DNA from: Thiobacillus sp.
GTDB lineage: Bacteria > Pseudomonadota > Gammaproteobacteria > Burkholderiales > Thiobacillaceae
Assembly: GCF_024708915.1 (NCBI RefSeq)
Contig: NZ_JANJXQ010000222.1
Coordinates: 1-6,545 of the forward strand
Direction: 5' to 3'
Length of the DNA: 6,545 bases
The translations under genes were made by a program, and so were the position numbers. Numbering within the stretch: the stretch's first letter is position 1; every line of letters starts with the position of its first letter. Under the pieces are notes generated by a model. The model was not told the origin of the DNA. It saw only the letters and a list, made by a program, of their open reading frames with translations, and did no database searches. This document shows, in pieces, positions 1-5,296 of the stretch.

Positions 1-71
1 ACGGGGGTGCCGGCCTCGGCCTGCTTGAGCACAGCGATGATCTGGCTGTCGGTGAAACGCGATTTCTTCAA
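1..71 (-). CDS. IS3-family transposase OrfA, N-terminus (partial)
   Basis: The minus strand from position 71 reads (M)KKSRFTDSQIIAVLKQAEAG and then TPV before leaving the window. This matches the start of the small OrfA (HTH_Tnp_1 / COG2963) of IS3-family elements, IS407-like group, which binds the element ends and is joined to OrfB by programmed frameshifting. The start is TTG at 69-71, chosen because an AGGAGG ribosome site lies at 77-82, five bases upstream, and no ATG fits the conserved N-terminus. Only 23 codons are visible, so it cannot be said whether the element is intact. The gene reads away from the neighbouring outer-membrane gene. Confidence 0.85.
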   Translation of the reverse strand, partial: MKKSRFTDSQIIAVLKQAEAGTP

Positions 72-140
72 GGGAACCTCCTCGGGTTAGATTACGAGAA
101 ATTTCCACTTCTGACTGCTGCTATTTTGCGGGGGGATTAC
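1..140 (-). mobile_element. End of an IS3-family insertion sequence (partial)
   Basis: This stretch holds the OrfA start plus about 60-70 bases of non-coding leader, with a C-rich tract on the minus strand (complement of 129-137) near the likely terminus. IS3 elements normally carry imperfect terminal inverted repeats just upstream of OrfA. The outer edge at about 140 is an estimate: the other terminus lies outside the window, so neither the inverted repeat nor a target-site duplication can be checked. Confidence 0.6.
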
Positions 141-267
141 CGTACGAATGTTACCTCAAGCTTTGCGCGGAATTGCCGGGGCAGCAAAGATGCCCGCAGA
201 AAAAAGCGCGAAAAAATTTCAATGGCCGCCGCACGTCGTCTTATGTCGCGGCCTGTCTGAAGGGCAG

Positions 268-294
268 AAAAAAGCCGGGGACGCGCCCCCGGCT
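268..294 (-). terminator. Rho-independent terminator of the FadL-OmpA gene
   Basis: On the minus strand an 8-bp GC-rich stem (AGCCGGGG at 273-280 pairs with CCCCGGCT at 287-294, six-base loop) is followed directly by a run of six T (complement of 268-273). It lies 26 bases beyond the stop codon of the outer-membrane gene and reads in the right direction for it. Confidence 0.9.
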
Positions 295-319
295 CCGTGC
301 TTCAAATCACACCAACCAA

Positions 320-2275
320 TCAGAACTTCAGCACCGCCCCCGCCGAAACCAGATCGATGTCGAAGTCGCTGCGGTCGAAGCGCTCCCACTCGGCGCGCAG
401 GCTCAGGTTGTCGAGCAGCGCGTAGGCGATGCCCACGCCGTAGTTTGGCTCGTAGTCGTCGTCACCCGTCGCGACCGTGTCCGGCGCGCCAACGCCATCC
501 TTCACCTTTATATCGGAGAGCATGTAGGCGGCACCGAGCTTGCCGATCACCGAGAATTTCTCGGTCACCGGATAGCTCAGCACGGCACCCAGCGCCCAGG
601 CGTCGGTCGCCACTTTCGTGGTGGCCGAGCCATCGGTCGCCGTCATGTCGTTCAGGTTGACGTAGCCGCCCTCGACAGCCAGGTACTTGTTGAACGCATA
701 GCCTGCGTAGGCCTTCCAGCCTTCGCTGCGGGTGTTCGCCGAAGGTGCGTCGATGTCCTGGTAGTTGGACTGTCCGATGCCGAGACCGCCGTACCAGCCG
801 TCGAAGTTGATTCCGGCCCAGTCGCCCTCGCCGTATTCTTCCAGCGCGACCGGGCCCGGATCCAGCACCCACCCCAAGGTCAAGCCAAACAGGTTTTGAT
901 GCATGTCGATCGTGGCCGCACCGACGATGTTTTGTTGCAGAGGGGACTTCTGGGGGTTTGACGCGGCATACATGTACGCCCCGGTAATTTCAAGTTCCTC
1001 GCTGGCCCTGTACGTGAAACCCACCGAATAATGCCGCTCGGTATTGGCCGGCGCCAGCGTGGCGAAGGTCAACTGGTCGTCTGGAATCGGGTTGCTTCCG
1101 TAGTTGTAACCCGCGCGCACCTGCAAGCGCCGATTAACGCCATATTGAACACCAAACTTGTAGATCGTTTGGTCCCTGAAACCAAACCCCATGCCGTCGT
1201 CATTTCCCAGCTCTTTAGAAGGGTCCAGATGGGAGGGTAGGCCTTCCAGGTTTGTCGCGCTCGTAGTGCCCGGGAACGTACCCGGGCCCCGGTTGCCGAG
1301 CGAAGCGATCTCTGAGAAGTTCACGCGCAGCACATCGAGAGCGATCACCAAATTCTTTACCGGCTTGACTGCAAGGCCGACGCCGTAACTTTCCGGAAGA
1401 TCGAAATCACCCTGTTCGGCAAACAGGCCCCGATACTTGTCGAATTTCGTCATGTACGTCCGGGAATTGTAGACAAGCCCCAGTGTCAGCCTGTCATCGA
1501 GAAATTCACCAAGATAGCCCAGCTTGATACCCGCACCGTACGCGTAATCGAACCCATTGTTCGTAATGTGGGCGCGATCTGAGGTGATGGTCGTAACCCC
1601 GGAGGCCGATTCGTCGTCGAACTCGACGAATGCATCGAGACCGTATGCCCGAAAGCGACTTGCGGCAAAGGCCAGTGCCCCCCCGACGGCGTGATTATCG
1701 TTCACTTTGTAGGCCACAGTCACGGGCGCCTGCAGAATCATCAAATCCACCCCAAGCTTCTCATCGGGGGCGGGCGCGTTGAACGTGGCGGTTTCCCACG
1801 AGAAGAAATTATAAGAATAGTTGGTACCACCGCCCCCGTATGGCACAAATGCCATTCCAACGTGCAGCTGTTCGGTCAGGGGCATCGTCATGCCCATTTC
1901 AGGCATCAAATAATATTTGTTGTCGCTCTCGGAACAACCATCGAATCCGAGGCTTTGGAACCATGAGGGGTAAAACGTCCCCAGCCCCGGAATGTTCACC
2001 GCCTTGATCTCACCGGTGCCGGTGCCGGTGCAGGCATGTCTTTCGGCGTTGAAAACAGCCATCCCGATGTCCCCACGCATGCCGGTATTGACAATGTTGG
2101 CGGGGTTGGCGGCCTGGGAAAGCGAGTCTCGCCCATAGGCAATGCCAACCCCCCCCATACCCGTCGCGCGGTTGCCAAATCCCGGCATCATGGGACCATT
2201 CGTCGCGTGAACCTGGCCATGCGCCATAGCAAGAGCCGCGGACAGCGCACACAGGCGCAGTATGGAATATTTCAT
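320..2275 (-). CDS. FadL-type outer-membrane barrel fused to an OmpA-type barrel
   Basis: This 651-residue protein is predicted to sit in the outer membrane. Residues 1-24 are a signal peptide (MKYSILRLCALSAALAM..., likely cut after VHA). The mature start TNGPMMPGFGNRATGMGGVG and the following AANPAN are typical of the FadL / Toluene_X family (PF03349), which passes long-chain fatty acids or other hydrophobic compounds through a 14-strand barrel. That domain appears to end near residue 471 (NLFGLTLGWVL). After a short acidic linker (472-487), residues 490-651 look like an eight-strand OmpA-type barrel: WYGGLGIGQSNY, KAYAGYAFNKYLAVEGGYVN, YGVGIAYALLDNLSLRAEWE, ending in AGAVLKF with the terminal aromatic expected of a beta-signal. 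FadL proteins are usually about 400-500 residues, so the tail is extra. The ATG at 2275 is preferred over TTG one codon earlier because GGAGGAG lies seven bases before it. The substrate is unknown. Confidence 0.85.
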   Translation of the reverse strand: MKYSILRLCALSAALAMAHGQVHATNGPMMPGFGNRATGMGGVGIAYGRDSLSQAANPANIVNTGMRGDIGMAVFNAERHACTGTGTGEIKAVNIPGLGTFYPSWFQSLGFDGCSESDNKYYLMPEMGMTMPLTEQLHVGMAFVPYGGGGTNYSYNFFSWETATFNAPAPDEKLGVDLMILQAPVTVAYKVNDNHAVGGALAFAASRFRAYGLDAFVEFDDESASGVTTITSDRAHITNNGFDYAYGAGIKLGYLGEFLDDRLTLGLVYNSRTYMTKFDKYRGLFAEQGDFDLPESYGVGLAVKPVKNLVIALDVLRVNFSEIASLGNRGPGTFPGTTSATNLEGLPSHLDPSKELGNDDGMGFGFRDQTIYKFGVQYGVNRRLQVRAGYNYGSNPIPDDQLTFATLAPANTERHYSVGFTYRASEELEITGAYMYAASNPQKSPLQQNIVGAATIDMHQNLFGLTLGWVLDPGPVALEEYGEGDWAGINFDGWYGGLGIGQSNYQDIDAPSANTRSEGWKAYAGYAFNKYLAVEGGYVNLNDMTATDGSATTKVATDAWALGAVLSYPVTEKFSVIGKLGAAYMLSDIKVKDGVGAPDTVATGDDDYEPNYGVGIAYALLDNLSLRAEWERFDRSDFDIDLVSAGAVLKF

Positions 2276-2282
2276 CAACTTT

Positions 2283-2289
2283 CTCCTCC
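2283..2289 (-). promoter_or_regulatory. Ribosome binding site deciding the FadL-OmpA start
   Basis: GGAGGAG on the minus strand lies seven bases before the ATG at 2275-2273 but only four before the overlapping TTG at 2278-2276, so the ATG is the better start. Confidence 0.8.
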
Positions 2290-2510
2290 GGTTAAATCAT
2301 TGTTGTTAGTGCGACCGGGCGTCGTTTGTTCCGACACCCAAATCTACTCTCGGGGACCTGTTCTTGAGTCATCCAAGAGCGAATATTCTGTGTGCGTAAT
2401 GGTAAATGAAATACTGTGTCGATTAGACCTGCCTCTTGATTCGCGCAATAGTCAAAGCATTTCCATTTCCTGCATAGCGCCTTCTTCACGTGGCCGAGGC
2501 GCAAAGTGGC
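2290..2510. other. Intergenic leader of the FadL-OmpA gene
   Basis: This is non-coding sequence of lower GC content than its neighbours, between the PEP-CTERM terminator and the outer-membrane gene. The minus strand has a TTGACT (complement of 2450-2455) that could be a -35 box, but no convincing -10 hexamer sits 16-18 bases beyond it. No match to the sigma-54 -24/-12 pattern was found. The promoter of the outer-membrane gene presumably lies here but cannot be placed. Confidence 0.4.
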
Positions 2511-2538
2511 AAAAAAACAGGGGCTGTCGCCCCTGTTT
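2511..2538 (-). terminator. Rho-independent terminator of the PEP-CTERM gene
   Basis: A perfect 10-bp stem (AAACAGGGGC at 2515-2524 pairs with GCCCCTGTTT at 2529-2538, loop TGTC) is followed on the minus strand by seven T (complement of 2511-2517). It sits about 40 bases past the PEP-CTERM stop codon. It should separate this gene from the outer-membrane gene downstream, so the two are probably separate transcripts. Confidence 0.93.
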
Positions 2539-2578
2539 AGTGATCAGCCTGGCATAAGAAGCCGACTGAAGGTTCTAC

Positions 2579-3277
2579 TCAGACCGCGGTCTTGCGACGA
2601 CGGACCGCAAAGCCGACCAGACCGAGGCCAGCCAGCATCATGCCGTAGGTCGAAGCTTCCGGAACCGGAGCAGCCTGCATAACCGTACCCTCGAGGTGCA
2701 GCGTATAGAACACACCCGGGAAAGCGGGCGAATCGCTCGGAACCGCTGCCGAGTAATTCAGCGTGTAGGCATTGCCGTAGACGCCATCCCAGGTAAAAGT
2801 CGCAGCAGCGCCGGCGCCCATGTCAATGTAAGGCACGTTGTTCCAGGCCACCGACCAGCCGCTCATGTCAAGACCGGCTTCGGTGCTGCCGGTGACAGGG
2901 CTAATGAGGAAATTGGTGCCAGTCGAGCTGAAGAAACCCCAGCTATCAACAATCGGGCCTGCCGAACCCACGAGAGCGGTACCATTGCCGTAGGGGCCAG
3001 CCGCGCTGGTGTCGCCGATCACGATGCCGGGCGAGAGATTCGCCGACAGGGCGGTCTTTTCGGTATTCAAAATGGTGCCGTTGCCGTCGGTATCCATGCC
3101 GAACCAGGAACCGGTGAAGCCGGTCAGGAACGTGCCAACACCGGGAATTTCGGTGTATACAGCGGCGCCATTATTGATGGTCAGCGTGTCACCATCGTAG
3201 ACCGCAGTCGCCTGTGCGCCCGTTGCAGCAGCAGCCAGGACCAGACCCGCAGCAATTTTTGTCATTGTGAATTTCAT
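2579..3277 (-). CDS. PEP-CTERM sorting domain protein with an EF-hand loop
   Basis: This 232-residue protein is predicted to be exported and then processed by an exosortase (XrtA/EpsH type). Residues 1-23 form a Sec signal peptide (AAAATGAQA, then TAVYDG). The C-terminus is a classic PEP-CTERM tripartite signal: VPEAST at 205-210, a hydrophobic segment at about 211-225 (YGMMLAGLGLVGFAV) and a basic tail RRRK at 226-229. Between them lies a Gly/Ser/Thr-rich, low-lysine domain of the kind seen in extracellular matrix proteins. Residues 62-73 (DTDGNGTILNTE) fit a canonical calcium-binding EF-hand loop, with D1, D3, N5, G6, I8 and E12 all present. The start at 3277 has an AGGAGA site nine bases upstream. 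In floc-forming betaproteobacteria such proteins are tied to exopolysaccharide and aggregation, which suits the nearby sugar transferase. No exosortase gene is visible here. Confidence 0.92.
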   Translation of the reverse strand: MKFTMTKIAAGLVLAAAATGAQATAVYDGDTLTINNGAAVYTEIPGVGTFLTGFTGSWFGMDTDGNGTILNTEKTALSANLSPGIVIGDTSAAGPYGNGTALVGSAGPIVDSWGFFSSTGTNFLISPVTGSTEAGLDMSGWSVAWNNVPYIDMGAGAAATFTWDGVYGNAYTLNYSAAVPSDSPAFPGVFYTLHLEGTVMQAAPVPEASTYGMMLAGLGLVGFAVRRRKTAV

Positions 3278-3389
3278 CTCGTAAATCTCCTCATGTAGTT
3301 AAGTATCGATCGAACAACACCTACATCCTCCTGCCACACCGGTGTTCTCACTCCTCACCGAATCTTTCTTTTCGCGGCGACCCATACTT

Positions 3390-3405
3390 AGCAATGGCCG
3401 TACCA
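3390..3405 (-). promoter_or_regulatory. Sigma-54 (RpoN) -24/-12 promoter for the PEP-CTERM gene
   Basis: The minus strand reads TGGTACGGCCATTGCT. This matches the sigma-54 consensus TGGYACRNNNNTTGCW at every defined position, with the -24 GG and -12 GC exactly ten bases apart. Transcription would start near 3379, giving a leader of about 100 bases before the ATG at 3277. PEP-CTERM genes in this lineage are known targets of the PrsK/PrsR two-component system, whose PrsR belongs to the sigma-54 activator class. Confidence 0.75.
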
Positions 3406-3437
3406 GTCTTCTTCAAAGTTTGCTTATGGAGGCTTGT

Positions 3438-3450
3438 TATCAAACAGTTA
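3438..3450 (+). promoter_or_regulatory. IHF-like binding site
   Basis: TATCAAACAGTTA fits the IHF consensus WATCAANNNNTTR at all defined positions. It is centred about 65 bases upstream of the predicted sigma-54 start site, between that promoter and the upstream dyad. This is where a DNA bend usually brings a sigma-54 activator to the polymerase. The consensus is short, so position is the main support. Confidence 0.5.
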
Positions 3451-3480
3451 AGCGCTCGATCGGCTGCCTGCGTCGGGTTG

Positions 3481-3506
3481 ACACAGTAGATTTGAACTAC
3501 AGGTGT
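3481..3506. promoter_or_regulatory. Dyad element, possible activator site
   Basis: The plus strand has ACAC-A-GTAG, seven bases, then CTAC-AG-GTGT. This is an inverted repeat whose two half-site blocks match on each side, with one spacer a base longer. Its centre is about 113 bases upstream of the predicted sigma-54 start, within the usual range for an enhancer-binding protein site. No regulator can be assigned from sequence. Confidence 0.4.
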
Positions 3507-3520
3507 AAAAAAAATCGACA
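3503..3520 (+). repeat. Direct repeat copy 1 (GTGTAAAA-N3-ATCGACA)
   Basis: First of two copies of an 18-bp sequence that differ only in the central three bases (AAA here). On the minus strand it reads TGTCGAT-N3-TTTTACAC, a TGT-N11-ACA pattern with partial dyad symmetry. It overlaps the end of the dyad at 3481-3506 and lies about 130 bases upstream of the predicted PEP-CTERM transcription start. Confidence 0.6.
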
Positions 3521-3644
3521 AATATGGGCTTACGGGGTCGCGAGGCTGGCCGGCGGCGAGGTCCGCGAGGGGAGATTGCCGCCATGGCGCGTTGCCGCTC
3601 CCGCAATTTCAATAACTTACAATTCCAGGGGCGCGCCTTTGCAT

Positions 3645-3662
3645 GTGTAAAATTTATCGACA
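3645..3662 (+). repeat. Direct repeat copy 2 (GTGTAAAA-N3-ATCGACA)
   Basis: Second copy of the 18-bp sequence, with TTT in the central three bases. It starts 142 bp from copy 1, and the two are separated by a GC-rich stretch that is unlike both. It could be a second regulator site for the PEP-CTERM gene, or could serve the plus-strand Fic gene that begins at 3845. Confidence 0.6.
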
Positions 3663-3814
3663 TAAAAGCATCTGATTAAATTAGTTGATTGTTATATGTT
3701 GATGGATTGGGGTCATCCGGAAACTGGGCGGGGCGATCCCATCGGGCCGAGGGCGGCCCTCCCGAACCGTTATTGAGTCGAGCCCTGTTACGCCCGAGGC
3801 GATACGCCCCCCAT
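3663..3814. other. Intergenic stretch before the Fic gene
   Basis: An AT-rich patch (about 3663-3710) gives way abruptly to GC-rich sequence (about 3720-3812). Neither strand translates into anything recognisable. The abrupt composition change may mark the left edge of the inserted Fic segment. No clear sigma-70 promoter for the Fic gene was found, although one would be expected here. Confidence 0.35.
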
Positions 3815-3839
3815 AATCGCTTCACAAAAAGGAGCGATT
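3815..3839 (+). promoter_or_regulatory. Hairpin overlapping the Fic ribosome binding site
   Basis: AATCGCT at 3815-3821 pairs with AGCGATT at 3833-3839, with an 11-base loop. The likely ribosome site (AAAAAGGAG, ending at 3834) falls in the loop and the right arm. The hairpin could limit translation or mark a protein-binding dyad; this is an inference from position only. Confidence 0.35.
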
Positions 3840-3844
3840 GAGGC

Positions 3845-4981
3845 ATGCAAACGCATCAAACGTGGATATGGGAACAATCCGACTGGCCCCATTTTCGCTG
3901 GGACGCGGCCGCACTGGGCGCGGCGCTCGCGCGAGCGAGGCTGGCACAAGGCAAGGTGCTCGGGGCCACCCGGTTCCTCGATGCGAGCCTGGCGCTGGAG
4001 GCCGTTTCCTCGATCCTGGTCGAGGACGGGATCACCACCAGCGCCATCGAGGACGAGCGCTTGGATCTGGATACCGTGCGCTCGTCGGTTGCGCGCCACC
4101 TCGGATTGCCCGCCGCCGGGCTGCCCGTACCACCGCGTGCCGTCGATGGCCTGATCGAGGCATTGCTCGACGCCACGCGGAATTTCGGGGCACCCCTGAC
4201 GATCGAGCGGCTGTGCGGCTGGCAGGCCGCCTTGTTCCCGACGGGCTATTCGGGACTGTCCCCGGTCCACGCCGGCGCGCTGCGAGGCCCCTCGCCGATG
4301 CAGGTCGTATCCGGGCCGATCGGTCACGAACGGGTGCATTTTGCGGCGCCGCCGCGCGAGCGGCTCGAGCTCGAGATGGAGCGCTTTCTGTCCTGGTTCA
4401 ATGCGCCGCCCGCCGATCTGGACGGCCTGATCCGTGCCGGAGTGGCGCACGTGTGGTTCGTGACGCTTCACCCTTTCGAGGATGGCAACGGCCGCCTGGC
4501 CCGCGCCATCACGGACATGGCCCTGTCGCAGGACGAGCGCCAGCCGATGCGGTTTTTCAGCTTGTCTGCGCAGATCCTGCGTGAACGCAAGCGCTACTAC
4601 GAAATGCTGGAGCGTACGCAACGCGGCAGCATGGACGTCACCGGATGGCTGGAATGGTTTCTGGCCCAGGTGGAGGCGGCCGCCCGGGCGGCCGAGACGA
4701 CGGTGGCCGTCACGCTCGCGAAGGCGCGGTTCTGGCTGCGCCACCAGGCCACCCCGCTCAACGCCCGCCAGCGCAAGGCGATCAACAGGCTGCTCGACGC
4801 CGGGCCAGGCGGATTCGAGGGCTGCATCAACACCCGCAAGTACGTGAGCCTGAACAAGACCAGCCGCGCCACGGCGTATCGTGAATTGGCCGATCTGGTC
4901 GAGAAGGGATGTCTCACGCCCACCGCAGGGGCCGGGCGCAGCAGCGGATATGAAATTGCCTGGGAAACGCCGGCCCGGTAG
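3845..4981 (+). CDS. Fic family protein (DUF4172, Fic, winged helix)
   Basis: This 378-residue cytoplasmic protein is of the class that transfers AMP from ATP to a hydroxyl side chain of a target protein. Residues 5-20 ([16 protein letters not shown]) match the DUF4172 N-terminal module. The Fic core has the full active-site motif [12 protein letters not shown] at 209-220, with the catalytic His209. The flap is near [16 protein letters not shown] (151-166). An inhibitory helix lies on the N-terminal side (TSAIED at 65-70, Glu69), which makes this a class II Fic that restrains itself; Asp70 replaces the usual Gly/Asn. Residues from about 303 form a winged helix-turn-helix ([13 protein letters not shown], then [19 protein letters not shown]). 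Length and order fit COG3177 proteins. The ATG has GGAG ten bases upstream. It runs opposite to the flanking EPS genes and has no adjacent antitoxin, consistent with built-in inhibition. Its target is unknown. Confidence 0.93.
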   Translation: MQTHQTWIWEQSDWPHFRWDAAALGAALARARLAQGKVLGATRFLDASLALEAVSSILVEDGITTSAIEDERLDLDTVRSSVARHLGLPAAGLPVPPRAVDGLIEALLDATRNFGAPLTIERLCGWQAALFPTGYSGLSPVHAGALRGPSPMQVVSGPIGHERVHFAAPPRERLELEMERFLSWFNAPPADLDGLIRAGVAHVWFVTLHPFEDGNGRLARAITDMALSQDERQPMRFFSLSAQILRERKRYYEMLERTQRGSMDVTGWLEWFLAQVEAAARAAETTVAVTLAKARFWLRHQATPLNARQRKAINRLLDAGPGGFEGCINTRKYVSLNKTSRATAYRELADLVEKGCLTPTAGAGRSSGYEIAWETPAR

Positions 4982-4984
4982 GCG

Positions 4985-4998
4985 CTCCGGCCCCGGAG
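4985..4998. other. GC-rich palindrome after the Fic gene
   Basis: CTCCGG-CC-CCGGAG begins four bases past the Fic stop codon. It could help end the transcript or stabilise its 3' end, but there is no T-run on either side, so it is not called as an intrinsic terminator. Confidence 0.3.
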
Positions 4999-5009
4999 GG
5001 CATTGGCGG

Positions 5010-5190
5010 GAGGCCCGGCCGATGGTGCCGGGATTGACCTTGTGGCGCAGCTGGTGCCCTTGATGAGCTTGCGGTACTGCTCGTTGTGGGCGACGGCATG
5101 GGGGCGCGGGCCGGCCACGCTCATGCGCCCCTGCAGGACGTTGATGAACTGCGGCAGTTCGTCGAGCGGGGTGCGGCGGATGAAGGCGCC
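5010..5190 (-). pseudogene. Sugar-transferase fragment, frameshifted
   Basis: From 5190 to 5056 the minus strand encodes [18 protein letters not shown] followed by [20 protein letters not shown] and YRKLIKG. This is the conserved core of bacterial sugar transferases (PF02397; WcaJ/EpsB class), which move a sugar phosphate onto undecaprenyl phosphate. After YRKLIKG the frame is lost, but the next frame continues QLRHKVNPG (from 5053), where intact proteins read LIKGYxLRHKVKPGITGW. A single base missing from a TAC codon at 5055/5056 explains this. Similarity then fades (TIGRAS) by about 5010. There is no N-terminal half upstream of 5190 and no C-terminus downstream, so it is a remnant and not a gene. 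It lies between the Fic and nucleotidyltransferase genes, in the opposite orientation. Confidence 0.85.
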
Positions 5191-5240
5191 GGGCGAGGAG
5201 CCTGATCCGATCAGCAAATTTCGACGGCCAGTCCGGCTTG

Positions 5241-5268
5241 TTGCCGTGCAACCCGATTTGGTTATACT
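5241..5268 (+). promoter_or_regulatory. Likely sigma-70 promoter of the nucleotidyltransferase gene
   Basis: TTGCCG (5241-5246) and TATACT (5263-5268) are separated by 16 bases. Transcription would start near 5275, about 22 bases before the ATG at 5297. The -10 box lies inside the left arm of the inverted repeat at 5261-5293. Confidence 0.55.
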
Positions 5269-5293
5269 CTTAAAAAATATTTTGGAGTATAAC
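5261..5293. promoter_or_regulatory. Inverted repeat, probable operator
   Basis: GTTATACTC at 5261-5269 is the exact reverse complement of GAGTATAAC at 5285-5293, with a 15-base AT-rich spacer. The left arm covers the -10 box and the right arm covers most of the ribosome site (GGAG, 5284-5287). A protein bound here, or an RNA hairpin, would therefore affect expression directly. The half-sites are about 24 bp apart centre to centre, roughly two helical turns, which suits a dimeric repressor. Confidence 0.6.
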
Positions 5294-5296
5294 GAG

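Noticed and set aside
148..961. Plus-strand open frames of 170 and 262 codons
   Set aside because: They overlap the well-supported outer-membrane gene on the other strand, have no recognisable domains, and cross its terminator.
2011..2032. Tandem hexamer (GCCGGT) in the outer-membrane gene
   Set aside because: It encodes a Gly-Thr run in frame. Any change of copy number would keep the frame, so it is not evidence of phase variation.
2306..2330. Possible sigma-54 promoter before the FadL-OmpA gene
   Set aside because: A GG and a GC are ten bases apart on the minus strand, but the surrounding bases do not match TGGCAC or TTGCW.
2696..3298. 200-codon plus-strand open frame
   Set aside because: It is the antisense shadow of the PEP-CTERM gene and its product resembles nothing I recognise.
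3336..3345. 10-bp palindrome ACACCGGTGT
   Set aside because: It is perfect but short, single and in the transcribed leader of the PEP-CTERM gene; nothing ties it to a function.
3478..3507. TTGACA at 3478-3483 as a plus-strand -35 box
   Set aside because: No acceptable -10 hexamer occurs 16-18 bases downstream, and no gene follows within 300 bases.
3342..3650. 102-codon plus-strand open frame in the PEP-CTERM leader
   Set aside because: It has no recognisable domain or good ribosome site, and it spans the predicted sigma-54 control elements.
5203..5213. TGATC-C-GATCA palindrome beside the sugar-transferase remnant
   Set aside because: It is near the apparent junction, but it is too short to call a recombination or attachment site and no partner copy is seen at 6341-6397.
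3788..5251. 487-residue open frame on the minus strand
   Set aside because: It runs antisense to the Fic gene and gives a low-complexity Arg/Gly/Pro/Ala-rich product typical of GC-rich shadow frames. Its only recognisable part (RHKVNPG) belongs to the sugar-transferase remnant.
5003..5296. 98-codon N-terminal extension of the nucleotidyltransferase
   Set aside because: It reads antisense to the sugar-transferase remnant and through the promoter and inverted repeat. The ATG at 5297 has a ribosome site and a family-like N-terminus.
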